DNA of 64,000 nucleotides from Thozetella sp. PMI_491 (taxonomy: Eukaryota; Ascomycota; Sordariomycetes; Chaetosphaeriales; Chaetosphaeriaceae), in the NCBI GenBank assembly GCA_021432635.1, contig MU270020.1:460054-524053 (forward strand). Direction: 5' to 3'. The notes below the pieces were generated by a model, which saw only the letters and a list, made by a program, of their open reading frames with translations, searched no databases and was not told the DNA's origin. Below are positions 12,570 to 25,500 of the stretch, piece after piece (the stretch's first letter is position 1; the number at the start of each line of letters is the position of its first letter). Position numbers and translations under genes: made by a program.

Positions 12570-14606
12570 CTACCGAACAACAAGGTCCTGTAGCTGGCTC
12601 TGCCCAGAGTTCATGAGTTCCACTGCCTCACCGTCCATGAAACCGAGGACGAAACACGGTCCTAGCATCTCGTAATTGTCGTCTTGCGCACACATGACGA
12701 ACGGTATTTCCAGCCCTGGGAGAGCAAAGATTTCGTCCTCCGGCTCGGTGAGGATGGGGCCGATGCCGAAGTAGCCCTTCTCGGTCTCGAAAAATGCCGT
12801 CATATCTGCGTTGAAGTTGCAGCGATCCCTGGCAAGCTCGAAGCATGCCCGTGGTGAAATCCGCTCATGGATGGACTTCAGGTCAAGGTCCTGCCACTCC
12901 TCCCCGAGGATCATTTCCTCGGCCGTCACCGTCTCCTCATTTCTCTCCGCATCGGTGAGATAGCGTTTTCGCCATAGATGGAATGCGTCCAGTGCAGATA
13001 GCTCTTGCTCATCTAGCGCCTTGGCGATCTCCTCGTCTGTCATGTATTGGGGAGATAAGTATAAGAAGAGCAGAAACCCGGCTACCAGCTTCGCGAGCAA
13101 CCCGCGGTCCTCCCCGAGCCGCACCATTTTCCCACGCTCCGTGTCCAGTATGACAACCCGGAAGAGGGCTTGGAGGAGAGGCATGCCCGTCGGATATTTC
13201 TCAGTCGCTGTGGCTCTCGCGAACCGCCCCCAGAACTCCTTCTGATAGTAGACGTTCTGCACGCTACTCCGAACTTCGTCGCAGAAGATCCCTTTCGTCT
13301 TCAGGACGTCCGACCCCGGCTGCGTCTCGACAGTGCACGTCATATCGGCCGTTGCGCTGAAGCATTGTCGCTGGTAAAAGAAGATGGGCCGGTAGATTGG
13401 GATCGGGGACGTTGCGTAGGTACTCCAGGCAGCCCAGTCGCAGACCCATGAGGGCAGACCGGGGGTGCGGTCTTCCGGGTAGAAGACGCCATTGCCGGAT
13501 AAGAAAAGAATTACAGCGTTGTGCCCGCCGACAAGCTTGTTGGAAATCAGGTTGGTGTACACGTCGTGGACACTCGCCGTGTAGTCGGGAATAATTTGAT
13601 AGTCATCCGACGAGATGCCAAGAAGGGCGTAGATCTTGTCTCGTGGATCCGAACACCGAAGAGCCAGCGACGCATTCAGCCGAACCAAGATGGGTGGGTC
13701 ATCTCTGGCCGCTCGATGCCTGTCGAACCGGGTGTCGCTGTAGTCTAACATCTTCTCAAAGCTATTCGAGATTAGACTCCGCACGATGTCTGGAGGGAAG
13801 TGGCTCCAGGGGTCATTCCATGAGATATCGCTCCAGCATAACCTCGCCCTTTCGAGCAGACTCCACGGGAGCTCGCTTCTCCCGCAGGACACGGTGATGC
13901 TCGAAGAAACAGTGATCTCTTGTAGCACCCACAACCGAGTCCAGAACGGGCGGTTGAAGAGATGATGCACCGCCGTCCAGAACTTGTTATCGTACAGCTC
14001 CGGGAACTCGGCCCAAGTCTCGGGCTTGGTGGCGTCGAGCGTCTTACTCTCTCCCATCCTCTTCGCCACGACCATCGCCCAAGCGCTATCGTCGGCTTCC
14101 TCCCCCAGCCAGACGATGGTGTTGGCAGCCTGGTGGTAGATTATGTGCATGATCAACACCTGGCTGCTGCGCTCGTCGGGGTCCTCCTGGTTGATGCACA
14201 GGCCATCGATCCAGAGATGTAACTCCTCCTCTACTGTATTTAACAGTGACCGTAGATTTTTAAGTGCCGAGTGCAGTCCTTTGGTCACTCGCACGATCGC
14301 GAGGTTGCAGCACAGCTCGGCAGTCTCGGTGGCATCACCCCACGCGTATGAGACTGCGTTGTACAGTAACTGGTCGTCCTGCAAACTTCTCGTCTCCAGG
14401 TGGCAGTGGATCATGCCGTCCGGATATCCATAGGGCAACAGTCGCAGGATGCGGATCTCATTTCGCGATTTGTCCAACGGCTGGTACAGGTCGGAAAGCT
14501 TCCCTTGAGGTAGCGTGTGCTCTCGTGTGGCCAGCCTGGCCGAAATTTCGGCCAAGCGAATGGCCTCGGAGGCCGCACTCGGCTCGTCGTCCACTCTATC
14601 GGCCAT
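12570..14606 (-). CDS. HET-domain protein 1 (heterokaryon incompatibility type)
   Basis: A single intronless frame of 678 residues. HET-domain landmarks are in order: SYAWG near residues 86-90, LWIDGLCINQ near 131-140, and LWVLQE near 225-230. A DPRDKIYALLGI segment follows further on. The C-terminal third has no recognised domain. HET domains (TIR-like fold) are linked to non-self recognition and cell death in filamentous ascomycetes; the partner of this one is unknown. The ATG at 14606 (MADRVDDEPS) is chosen because the frame upstream of it has only non-ATG codons. It is convergent with the sedolisin gene, with 61 bases between the stops. Confidence 0.9.
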   Translation of the reverse strand: MADRVDDEPSAASEAIRLAEISARLATREHTLPQGKLSDLYQPLDKSRNEIRILRLLPYGYPDGMIHCHLETRSLQDDQLLYNAVSYAWGDATETAELCCNLAIVRVTKGLHSALKNLRSLLNTVEEELHLWIDGLCINQEDPDERSSQVLIMHIIYHQAANTIVWLGEEADDSAWAMVVAKRMGESKTLDATKPETWAEFPELYDNKFWTAVHHLFNRPFWTRLWVLQEITVSSSITVSCGRSELPWSLLERARLCWSDISWNDPWSHFPPDIVRSLISNSFEKMLDYSDTRFDRHRAARDDPPILVRLNASLALRCSDPRDKIYALLGISSDDYQIIPDYTASVHDVYTNLISNKLVGGHNAVILFLSGNGVFYPEDRTPGLPSWVCDWAAWSTYATSPIPIYRPIFFYQRQCFSATADMTCTVETQPGSDVLKTKGIFCDEVRSSVQNVYYQKEFWGRFARATATEKYPTGMPLLQALFRVVILDTERGKMVRLGEDRGLLAKLVAGFLLFLYLSPQYMTDEEIAKALDEQELSALDAFHLWRKRYLTDAERNEETVTAEEMILGEEWQDLDLKSIHERISPRACFELARDRCNFNADMTAFFETEKGYFGIGPILTEPEDEIFALPGLEIPFVMCAQDDNYEMLGPCFVLGFMDGEAVELMNSGQSQLQDLVVR

Positions 14607-14880
14607 GTTGCGTGGCAAATAGACCCTAGAGTCGCAGCCGCGAAGCTTGTTGCGGTCCAACCACGTTACTAGAGGTAGATACAACTCGACACCTGTTACC
14701 TTCGAGCGGCTGAGTTCAAGTATTCGCCCATCACGTGTCGTCCAGGCAATACGCAGCCCAAGCCGCTAAGCCAGTATAGGGACTGTAATAAGCTAAAATA
14801 GCGAGAACACCCATACATCGCGGTCATTGCAGGTGATGTATGCATTTGTAACCTAGGAGCAGCGATGCTAAAGGGGGTTT

Positions 14881-16585
14881 TTAAAAGAGCCAACCAAGAG
14901 CCCTGTTTCCCTTGGCCAGCCAGCCAGTCTCCTCGGGCAATTCCTTCTCCTCCTCCACAGTGTGCACATCGGTTTCTAGGTCCATCTCGTCTAAGCTCAC
15001 CAGCTTCGTGCGCTTGACCAACTTCCACCCTACGTACAGGATCAGGACGAATGGCAGGCAAATGTATAGCCCCACAAAATCGACGGGACTGAACTCTGGG
15101 CTAAACGAGCTCCAGCCTTGCACCAGAACGATCACGATGTTCAAGACGACACAGATCCAGGGTCCCCAGGGGTAGGTCCAGTTCTTGAAAGGCAGAAGGT
15201 GCGTCTTGCCCTGGCGCTCGAGAGCGGCGCGGAATCGGAGCGAGGTGATGCCGATCGAGATCCAGCTAAGCTGGTTGGAGACGCCCACGATGCTAGGAGC
15301 GGTTAGCCATTGCCTGACGGTCTCAGTCCATCTCGGTTCGGCATTTACAAGACCGATACCACCAATGGAGCCATGGGGTTAGGGGAGGTTCTTACTTTTG
15401 CAGCCAGTTCCACAGGTCGCCGGCGCCGACAAAGCTAGAGCCGAAGCAGAGCCCGCTGATCACGCTGGTGGCAAGCACAGCGACCCAAGGAACTCTGTTG
15501 CGGTTCAGCGATCCAAAGACTTTAGGTGCATGGCCCTCCTGAGCCAAGGTATAGAGCAAACGCGTGCCGGCGAAGAGGGCGTGGTTGCCCGCCGAGAGGA
15601 CACTAGTCAGGATGACGGCATTGATGAAACTGCCAGCCACCTGCGAACCGACCTGCTCGAAGATGATGGTGAAGGGCGAGGTCCGGGTGCTCCTGCTGTT
15701 GAGGTCGGGGTAGGTGTAAGGGATGTTGAGGCCGATGAGCAGGACTGAGAGGATGTAGAAGAGCAGGATGCGCCAGAAAACGTTTTTGACGACCCGCGGC
15801 ATGTTGCGGGTGGGGTTCTTGGTCTCGCCGGCGGTAATGGCGATCGACTCGGTGCCACCGTAGGCGAAGGCCGCAGTCACGAACACGGTGGCGAAGCCGC
15901 CAAAGCCCCCGACAAAAGGCGCACCCGGGAGCCGCCAGTTCTCGCCGCCGATGTAGTGGTGGGCGATGTTGCCGCCGGCATTGACCGCGATGCCCAGCAG
16001 GATGAAGATGACAATGGTGATGACCTTGAGCAGACTAAGCCAGTATTCCAGCTCACCATAGACAGCGACGGTGACGATGTTGGCCGCGATCAGCACGAAC
16101 CAAAAGATCAGGCTCAGCGCCCAGCCGGGAAAGTTGTCGGTCCAGTACTTGAGGAGGAGCTGCAGGGCGACCAAGTCTGACGCCGTGGAGACGCCATCGT
16201 TGATGAAGTACTGCCAAGTAATGGCGAACCCAAAGGCATCATCCACAAAGCGCCCGGCAAAGGTACAGAAGCTGCCGGCCACGGGGATGAAGGAGGACAT
16301 CTCCCCAAGGCTGAGCATGGTTACGAACACAATGGCGCCGACGATGAGGTAGGCAATGAGCATGGACGCCGGCCCCGCCACGGCGAGCGACTTGCCGGTA
16401 CCCAGGAAGAGGCCCGTGCCGATGGTGCCTCCGATGGCAATCATCTGGACCTGGCGGGCCGAGAGCTTCCGGCTCAGCAGGTCCGAGTTGACGGCGCCGG
16501 GGCGCTCGTCGCTGGCCCGCCCATTGACGTCATCATACGTGGGCACCTTTTCGCCTGCCTCAAGGTTGTGGTCGTTGTAAGACAT
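14881..16585 (-). CDS. Amino-acid permease (APC / yeast amino-acid transporter family)
   Basis: Exons 16585-15396 and 15292-14881 on the minus strand give 533 residues; the intron is 103 bases. The family signature near the first helix is clear: KLSARQVQMIAIGGTIGTGLF, with the unwound GTG substrate-binding segment. About twelve hydrophobic segments follow, together with the GETKNP motif typical of fungal amino-acid permeases. The C-terminal cytosolic tail is acidic and charged. It should import amino acids at the plasma membrane by proton symport; the substrate is not predictable from sequence. The start at 16585 (MSYNDHNLEAG) matches the usual short hydrophilic N-terminus. Confidence 0.93.
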
Positions 16586-17717
16586 GGCGAACGGCTCGAG
16601 GATGCGTCCAGGTCCGCCGCCGCAGTTTCTGCGTCTGTCGAGCGGTCTGCAAGGGGAGGTGCTCGTGGTCGAGCCCGGCCAAAACAAGCGGTCGCGTGTG
16701 CAGAGTGGAAGGCAAGAGAGGGCCCGCGGCACGGGAACCCCATCGCTAACGGCTCGGGACGGGCTATATGTCACTGTACAGCTTGCACTGCAGGGACCTG
16801 TGCGCTACGGGCAGGGTGTATTGCGTGATCATTCTTTGACTGTTTGCCGTTACATAAACGCTTCCTGACAGGCCCGGCAAGGCCGCCGCTAGGCGGTCAC
16901 CAGAGGCTGAGATGTAACGTTGACGGGGGAGAGTCCCCGAGCGAGGCCCGCGGAGGGGAAAAAATATCTTCAAAACCCGCACCACCCAACGACACCGAGG
17001 GCCATTTCTGATGGATTTGCCCACGCCAAGGACCAGGGCCAACGGAGGCGAGATCGAGGCTCCAGACCGCCAGGGCAGGGGACGGTGACCTCCCCGAGGC
17101 TCTTTCGAGGTGTAAAATTTGCGACCAGCAGCAGACAACTGCATCTTACGACCATCAGGATCCCCCAATACCCAATACACGTACAAAAACCTTCCGACTC
17201 CACAGTGGGGGAGGCGTCTTTTAGGTTCTGACCATCGGTGGCCCTTACTCACCCCATATGTTGGGCTATCTGAGCCAAGTTCCGTACCTTACAAGGGTAG
17301 CTTCCTTCTTGCAAGTCCTCGGTCACTGGAATGGAATCTATCTACCGGGTTAGTTGAGCTTGGCTGCACAGCACAGTACGTGGGGGAGCTAAAGGCCCAA
17401 TCAACCGGTGTAGCCTAGGAAGCTCCATTAGCATTGTGACATTGAGGCTACCACTCCAGCGCTGGGGACGTAAACCACGAAGCATGGTAGAACAGGGAGG
17501 TATATATATAGGTTCAGGGGCTTCCTAATTCCCTCGGTCGTAAGCGAGGCCAATATCAGAAGCGTCATCGCGAACCACGATGGCGTTGTCAATCCTGCAA
17601 CAAACAGTGCCAAGAGTGCACCACCCATACCCGGAACGCCCAATCCTCTAAGGCGCGCATTTGCCTACCGACACAAGCTCCGGCGATAAGCCCAGCTGCA
17701 GCCAGCCCTGCGCTCCT
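16586..17717. other. Intergenic region, permease promoter side
   Basis: It contains the promoter of the permease gene and the 3' flank of the dehydrogenase gene. A short TATATATATA tract lies near 17502-17512. No gene is recognised. Confidence 0.45.
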
Positions 17718-18662
17718 TCACAGCTCGTAGCCCTTCAGCTCCTCCTCAGTCCAGTCCCAGAGGCGCTTCGCGAGCGCCTCGTCCTTCACCTTGTCCATGC
17801 CGGCGGCATTGGTGATCTTACCCACGGGACAATAGTACTCCCCGCTGACTACCCCTTCACCTACTGCCCCCCATAGCTGGTTCCGCACGCCGTTCTCAAT
17901 GCTGGACAGCACGAACGGAGCAAGCACGCGGACAAGGACCCAGAGCATTGGGTAGCTGCCCGCCCACGAGTGCCCCAGATTCGTCATGATAGCCCCTGGG
18001 TGGATGCACACGGCGGTAAGCGCCGGGTACTGCCGCGCGAACTCGCAGACGAAGAGCGCATTGGCGAGTTTGCTCTGGCCGTAGAGCGCGAATACTCCAA
18101 TGTCCTTGGACGGTGTCTTGAGGTCGGCGAAGCAGATACCGTCGGGCGGCGCCATGCCGATGCCCTCCGATGACAGGACGACGACGCGGACGTCCGGGTT
18201 GTGCTGCTCGGCCGTGCGGAGCAGGATCGGCAAGAGTAGCTTGGCGAGCAGCGCATGACCCATGTGGTTGGTGCCGAACTGGATCTCGTAGCCGTCCTGG
18301 GTCTGGCCGTGCGGCGGCGACATGATGCCGGCGTTGAGCATGAGGATGTCGAGGCGCTGGGACCGGGACGTGAATGCCGCTGCCGCCTTCTTCACGGAAG
18401 CGAGGGACGCCAGGTCCAGCTCGAGAGGCTCGATCGGCGCGGCATCGGGGGCGGCCTTCTTGATGTCATCGATGGCGGCGGCAGCCTTATCGAGGTCGCG
18501 CGCAGCCAGGAAGATGCGCGCCGGCCCATGGCGCGCGAGATCTAAGATGGATTGCTTGCCGAGCCCGCTACTACCTCCAGTCACCAGAATCACCTTGTCG
18601 CGCAGCGAAGGTATATCCTTGGCGGAGTTAAACGTGACTCCGCCACCGCCGAAGAAGCCCAT
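17718..18662 (-). CDS. Short-chain dehydrogenase/reductase (retinol dehydrogenase-like)
   Basis: An intronless frame of 314 residues. The classical SDR landmarks are all present: TGGSSGLGK cofactor loop near residue 28, LNAGIM near 110, catalytic Ser in VVLSSEG near 162, and YGQSK supplying the catalytic Tyr and Lys near 194-198. A PGAIMTNLG segment follows. The Arg in AARDLDKA suggests NADP(H) preference. It resembles the fungal retinol-dehydrogenase or WW-oxidoreductase-like SDRs, which mostly act on small ketones or alcohols; the true substrate is unknown. The N-terminal MGFFGGGGVTFN lead is typical of this group and supports the start. Confidence 0.92.
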   Translation of the reverse strand: MGFFGGGGVTFNSAKDIPSLRDKVILVTGGSSGLGKQSILDLARHGPARIFLAARDLDKAAAAIDDIKKAAPDAAPIEPLELDLASLASVKKAAAAFTSRSQRLDILMLNAGIMSPPHGQTQDGYEIQFGTNHMGHALLAKLLLPILLRTAEQHNPDVRVVVLSSEGIGMAPPDGICFADLKTPSKDIGVFALYGQSKLANALFVCEFARQYPALTAVCIHPGAIMTNLGHSWAGSYPMLWVLVRVLAPFVLSSIENGVRNQLWGAVGEGVVSGEYYCPVGKITNAAGMDKVKDEALAKRLWDWTEEELKGYEL

Positions 18663-19628
18663 CGGTGCGTGAGGCTAGTTCCGCGATCCTCACGCAGAAC
18701 TGGGTTGCAGCGATTGCGCACGTACAGCACGTGGCAAACTGGTAAGCGCTGGCGAAGCTAGAAGCAGAGGGGTCACCAGCAATTGGCCGCCCTGGCCGAG
18801 AAAAGGTTTAAAGTGGCAGGCTGCTCAGATATATGGATCTGGGACAAGGCAAATGAAGCAGGGTGTGGCCGGATCTGGCAAACGGGAAGTTCGATATAGC
18901 CTGGCGCTGGGGATGCATTTTATTCTGTGTTGGACACAGCAGTGTCGGATGCAGGCGGCGCAGGCGGCGCAAAAGTCCGCTCGGCCAAGGATATCTCCGT
19001 AGAAAGGGTCCGATATGTGTCCCACAAATCCCCGACAGAGCATTCGATTGCATGTCTATGGGAGCGGTGCGGCCTGCTTCATTGGAATCTATACCACCGA
19101 AAGCCTCCGCTGCTAAAAAGTATAGGCTCAAACAAGCTAAAAGGTGCGTACTTTGTATGTTACAGGGAGCTCCTTTCTCAACCCCAAAATCACAAGCAAC
19201 TGGCTCGCTAAGCTTGTGGAAGGTTGAAAAGTAGGGGGGGGGTAGCCAGTAAGAGCAGGAGAACCCAAATACTTTTTAGCGCCAGACAGCCCTGGGCTGG
19301 GACGCACCGCTGGTTGCAGATCTCTATGGCAATCGGAGCGATACAGTATAGGCCTAGCCAAAGCGACAAAGGTCGATGAGGCTAGGCTTCTTTGAGACGA
19401 CAATGCCAACGGTAGTGCCGAAGTCCCTCCTGACCTCGAACTCTGTAAGGCACCTTGAGGTGATTTAGTAACGCATAAGCATCTCCATCGTTAGGCGGAC
19501 AATCACGTCCCATGCGAAGATATTACGCGGCCGGGGATATCGCACCAGCAGCCTCTCTCTCTATGGGCTCGCATTGCGGTACACGGCGCTGATGTGTGGT
19601 GCTGACAGCTCTTCCCGCCAAGCATGAC
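18663..19628. other. Intergenic region
   Basis: No gene, repeat array or RNA is recognised. The first part should carry the dehydrogenase promoter, and the right end is the 3' flank of the second HET-domain gene. A G-run lies near 19235-19242. Confidence 0.45.
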
Positions 19629-21523
19629 CTAAACATAACGCAGCGTCCCATGCTGGCCACATTTTGCCGCATCGCACCGGGGTGTGGGTGTCTCAAACGA
19701 CAATGTGAATTCGACCTGGTCGCGCACGTACTCGTCGTCGAAGAGGCGGCTGGCGATGATGCTCCGCTTCCCTTCGACTCGCACAAGCGGGACGCCGTCT
19801 CGTTGTAGCTCCTCGATCGAAGCCCTGTTCAGTCCCACGGCGGTGGTCATATCGCCGCGCCGATGGATGCAGAACTCCTTTTCTAGGAGCGCGCGCCGCC
19901 GCAGGTGGAGAAGCATGGCGTCCTCGCCAATCGTGTCGGAATTCTCCACCACCCACGACATCGTGTCGGAGGCTTTAAACGGGCCCTTGGCCGCTTCCAG
20001 GAGGAAGACGTCGGCCCAGTACACGGGGCCAGGGTCGGCTGGCCCGGCCAGGGTTGTCCCGAACACCACGGCGATGTCCAGATCCTGCGGGGCCGGCGTC
20101 CGCGGCCGGATGATGGACTTCTTCTCAACTGGTACGGTGACGGTGAGTCGCACACAGCCCGTGAAGTCGGAACGGTCGTTGGTGAGGAACGACCGGGTGT
20201 GGCCGTTCCACAGCGACTTGGGCGCGGCCGAGACGATGACGACGTGCTGCGTCGGGCGCACGCCCACAAGGGGGTGGCTCCCGGCCAGACCCTGGTTCTG
20301 CGACTCAGCGTCCGTCAATCGCTTGCGCACATAGACCGGCTCTCGCGGGCCATACCAGTTCTCGCGAGAGGGCGTCGTGTACAGCCTCCTCGGAAACTTG
20401 CGGATGAAGCCACTCGACGTACGTTCGAGATAGATGCCGAGAAACAAGGGCCGATCCTCACTCGCTTCTTTGGCCCTGACGCAGTTCAGGTTCATGGTGA
20501 AGCCCCTGCCCGCGTCGATCCACAGCGTCGTCGCGAACCGCACGCCGTTGTTGGTGATGCTAAAGTCGAGCTCCTTGACCACCGAGATCTCGGACGTCTC
20601 GAGCGTCTGGCAGGACTGGAACTCGTCGGGCGACTTGGCAAAGAGGCCGCGGTAGCGGCTTGGACGGGCCGTCTCCGACTCTTGCCAAGCAAAGAGGGAC
20701 AAGTCGTTCGTCTCCTTGACGATCTCCTCTTGGAGCCGGATGAAGGCCTTGTTTCCCTCGCCATACAGCATCGGCCTAGAACTCAGCGTCAGCCCATTCA
20801 GCCCGGTGGGAATGCACGGCACGTCGGGAATTACATATTTATGTCAAATATTCCGATTATGCTGTATGCGCGATCTTCGATCCTCGTCGTCGTGCGGTGG
20901 GCGGCCCACGACATGCGGCGCCCCGCGGGCATGTCGTACATGACGGCGCTGTCCAGCAGCACGCTCTGGGGAATTGTGGTAATCTCAGAGAGCTGTTTGA
21001 CCAGCGAGGCCTTGGTGCCGACCTCGCGCCATTTGGCGTCAAAAAACTCGACTGACGTCGGGGCGATGAGCTCCTGGAGCGTCCACCCGCGGGTGAACCA
21101 CCGGCATTTCCGCAGGCGGCTCAGCAGATCCGCGGGGCCGTGGTGCGACCCCGGTCCGGCGGCGGCCGCCTCGCGCGACGGCGGTGTGGGGTCGTGCAGG
21201 TCCGACAGGTAGACGAAGCAGGCGGCGGATCCGCGGTACCACTGGAACATGGAATTGATGGCCTCGCTCAGCTCGGCGCTACTGGTCTTGTCGATGCAGC
21301 AGGTGTCGATCCATGCGAAGCCGAGCCCCTGCGCTCTGGCCAGCGCGCATACCATCTCGACCTTTTGGTACCCCGCCATCAGCCGCGCCAGCTCGCGATG
21401 GCCGACGAAGTCCTGGAAGGATACTTCCTCATGCTCCCAGGTGTGCGATAGCGCCGCGAACTGGACGCTGCTCGGGTCCGCGACGGACTCCAACGTCATG
21501 GAATGGACATTGATCAACCACAT
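19629..21523 (-). CDS. HET-domain protein 2 (HET-E/vegetative-incompatibility-like N-terminus)
   Basis: Exons 21523-20835 and 20775-19629 on the minus strand give 611 residues; the intron is 59 bases. The start at 21523 gives MWLINVHSMTLE, the usual opening of this group. Landmarks follow in order: LSHTWE near residues 25-30, WIDTCCIDK near 71, and TRGWTLQEL near 145. The intron join recreates the FDINMPMLYGEG signature, after which comes KAFIRLQEEI. The C-terminal roughly 350 residues look like a beta-rich domain of unknown function often attached to such proteins. The likely role is non-self recognition or cell death. No repeat domain is attached, unlike HET-E or HET-D. Confidence 0.9.
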
Positions 21524-22595
21524 TATGTGCAATCCCGGCGTGGAGAGCGGGCAGGGGTGCAGAGTGGTGACACGAAAGTCCACGGTTGCCAAGAGGCAGC
21601 CCAGCTGTGGTGCTAATGCAGATCGAGGCTGGGAGTTGCGACAGTACCTACCAAGCAGGCGGTTTCTGGCTGACTAAGATGATACCTAGGGAATGGCGAC
21701 GGGGAAGGCATCCTGCGCCCCAGGCGTTTGAGGGCCCTGTCAGCTCCGAGAGGGGATGTCTATGGGGTACAATGCAGACCTGTAAAGAGCTTACAGGGCC
21801 AGCAGCGGGCCAAACGGCCACTAGCGCGCCTAAAGGACCAACCTTGAACCCACACGGCCTTTTAGTGTCTTTCAAACTCTTAAATATGAACTGAGCTCTG
21901 CCTTAAACGGTACCAAGCTACCAAATATGCAGGGGAGCAGATTGTAGGGCTGTGATGCCCATCATCTACGCCGCGCCACGAAGGCAAGTACAAGCGATGC
22001 CCACGGAAGAATGATACGTGCGTTCGCGATAGGGCCGTTGATGCCCAAGGGTCCTTCCTGTCAGCTTTGACTCGCGGCTTGTGTTACTTGGACCGTCGGT
22101 GGCTCTAAGAAGGCTGCGGAGCGGCCCGGTAGGTCGGGACCGCCAATCACCAATCTACAGCGAAGCCCGTGGCTATGGCAGCGATTTAGATCAGGATCGG
22201 TCAGACCGGTGTGACGAATTCCATCTCTCACCATCCACTGGACGAGCTTCTTCTTTAAACCAACAATAAAACAGGGCAGTCGGGATGCAGCTGAAGCACC
22301 TGGGCACCGTTGTGGCCTATGGCCGAGCTCCTGGAGCCCGCGAAGAGCAGACAGCCTCGCAAATCGGCGCAGCACCAATGATGGCCTCTCCCAGCGAACG
22401 CCACGATGCATACCTGCCCAAGCAAAGGAAATTTTTCCATAGCCATCCATCCCAGACGCTACTTGCCTTCTAGTTGGCCATTTCTTCTGTCGCCGTCATG
22501 GAGTCCAGGATACCCTTTCCTTCGCCATATGAGCGCAAAGTTGGATCGGCAGTGGCGGACGACAAACCCGGGAATCTCTACTGCCCTTTTCAGGC
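21524..22595. other. Divergent promoter region
   Basis: About 1.07 kb between the divergently transcribed HET-domain gene and the NACHT-ankyrin gene. Nothing beyond presumed promoter DNA is recognised. Confidence 0.45.
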
Positions 22596-25500
22596 ATGAC
22601 GGCGATTGATTTCAACTTGACTACTGTCCGGTGCATCCCACCGGCCGGGCTGACTGCCGTGGTTGAGCCAGAGAAGGCAGATATCGAGTAAGTGCTCCGC
22701 GAGCCATGATGCACGCTGGGAGGAAGAGGACTAACTTGAACAGTGTCGTGTTTGTTCATGGGTTCACCGGCCATCCTGAAGATACATGGACACAGAAGAG
22801 AGGAGGATCCTTCAGACAGTCGGAACCATCGACCGATCTCCATGGTCAACTCGCGCCTCAGCGGCACAAGACTTTTCCTTTCTTGGCCCGGCCGGACGCC
22901 GCCCGGCCAGACAGTGTCTTCTGGCCTCGGGACCTGCTCAAGCAAAGTGTGCCAAACGCGCGTGTTCTGACCTACGGCTATGACAGCCATGTGAGACACA
23001 AACTAGGCGCCAGTATGAACCAGAGCACCGCGTACGACATTGCCTGGGACTTCCTGGTCGCTCTCGAGGCCAATCGCCGGGACTTCCCGGAGCGACGCCT
23101 GATATTCGTGGCACACAGTCTCGGTGGTATCATTGTTATGGAGACGCTCCGTCGATCCAAACACGCCTCCCAGCACGCCTCGCAAGGGTGTTTCAAGAGC
23201 GTGTGCGAGGCCACGATCGGCATCATCTTCTTCGGCACGCCTCACAACGGCGCTGATCCGCGGACGTTTCTCTCGAGCCTCGCAGAGAAATTATGCCGGT
23301 TTATAGGCGTCCAAGTCAACCAGAGAATCATCGACACCCTCTTCCCCTCTTCGGAGCGATTGAGAGAGCTTAGGGACGAGTTCCCCTCCCTAGCTCAGTC
23401 ATACGGCTGGATCATACATTCCTTCCAAGAGCAGTACAGCCTCCGATGGCTCGGAAGAAAGGTAAGCGCCGCAGGTCCCAAAACAATTACTTGGAAACGA
23501 TACTAATCATGTTTCATAAGGTTGTTGACGATTGGTCTTCTACAATGTACGCCCCGGCTTTTGAGGTGGCCGAGCACATCGGACGGGATCACCGAAACAT
23601 GTGCCGGTTCCTAGGTATGGAAGACGTCGAGTATAAGAAATTCGAGGCAGCCTTCACGCGCATCGTGCATGAGCATTCAAAACGGCAGTCCCAACACAAT
23701 ACCGCCTCCGTCTCCGAACCTCAGCCGGGCCCAGCCTCTCAGCAACAGGCCAGGTTCCAGCCAGAAGCGGATCGCCGCAGAGAGACCCTGTGGAACTCGC
23801 TCTGGTTTGACCAACTCGAAGCCCGAAGGACTGACCTCGCAAGAGCGCACGCCAACACTTGCGAATGGTTCCTCGAGGCGGACTACTTCCGTGACTGGAT
23901 TACCGCACCGCATCCCGATCTCTTGTGGGTTAAGGGCAAGCCAGGGAGCGGGAAGTCGACTCTTTTCAACTTCCTCCACACTAAGCTACTGCGCTCACAC
24001 GCCCAGTATACCACCCTGACCTTCTTCTTCCACGCCAGAGGAACAGACCTGCAGAAATCTACTACCGGGATGTACCGGTCGCTCTTGTGGCAGCTTCTGC
24101 GAGATCACCCCGACCTCTGCGACATCTTCAACGATCCCAGGTTCGAGAGCATCCTCAACACAGATGGCTCCAAACGGGACACGTCAGCACCACAGTGGAC
24201 CCTGCAGTTGCTCAAGAATATATTTGAGCAGACCGTCAGGATGGCGGGCGCCAGACGCAAGCCGATCATATGCCTCATAGATGCTCTAGACGAATGCAAA
24301 GAGGACGACATCCGCGATATGGTTTTATTCTTTGAGCACATAATTGAGAGGAACAAGAGATTTCTTTCTAGTTTCCGTATATGTCTTGCTAGCCGTCACT
24401 ACCCGCATATCACCATCACGCGTGGGCTCACCCCCATCCTAGAGGACCAGCCCGGCCATAAGAGCGACATCATCAGCTACGTCCAAAGCAAGCTCCACAT
24501 CGATAACCAAAAAAAGTCAGACGAGCTTCGCCAAATGATCCAGGAGAAGGCCGCCGGTTCCTTCATGTGGGTGATCCTCATGGTCAACCTCGTCAACAAA
24601 GAGTGGGACCGAGGGCGCACCCCCACCCTCCAGAAACTCCTAGACGACACCCCAGAAGACTTGGATTCTCTGTACGAGGATATGCTGACGCGCGACTCTT
24701 CCAATCGCAAAGAGTTGCACCTGTGCGTCCTATGGGTCTTGTTCGCAAAACGGCCGCTGTCGCCCGATGAGCTGTACATGGCCATCCTAGCCGGCCTCGG
24801 ACCGGACCCGTTGCACCTAGCCTTCAACGCTCTGGAGGTCACAGAAGAAGACAAGATGAGATTCATCCTGGATTGCTCTAAGGGCATAGTAAAAATCGTG
24901 CCGTCTCCCGAGCCCATGGTGCAGTTCATTCACGAGTCCGTTCGTGGCTTTCTCCTGCAGAAGGGTTTGGCACACATCTGCCCCCCGTCAGAACGGGGGT
25001 TTGAAGGGCCAGCAAATGATCTCCTCAAGTATTGCTGCGATTCATACCTCTCTAACGTGGCCGACTCCGTCCAGAAGCTCCATTCCCATTACCCCCAGAC
25101 GTCGAAGCTGGCCGACATCCGCGGCTCGATCAAACAGCAGTTCCCCTTCCTTGACTACGCCGCTCGGCATGTCCTCCATCATGCCGAGGCCGCTCAGGCG
25201 GAGGGTGTATCTCAACATGCCTTCCTCGACCAGTTCTTGCTTTCCAAATGGGTGGATATGTCCAACATTCTCGAACGCTCTTCAAGGAGGAGGCATTCGC
25301 TCTCAGTTAGCCTGTTGTATATCCTAGCCGAGGCCAACCACTCACACCTCATCGGGGCCTGCCGCACCAACCACCAGTTTTATCAAGTGGAGGATGAGCG
25401 CTACGGAACGCCGCTACACGCCGCGGCCGTCTGCGGCAGCCGTGATGCACTTGCAAGGCTCATCGAGGCAGAGAGCCAAAGGCAGCCCGCCACGGCTGTA

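Noticed and set aside
19905-21212. 435-codon plus-strand frame
   Set aside because: It is the antisense shadow of the second HET-domain gene, which has clear family motifs on the minus strand.
22061-22450. 129-codon minus-strand frame in the divergent promoter
   Set aside because: No motif, and an overlapping open frame exists in other phases; likely chance.
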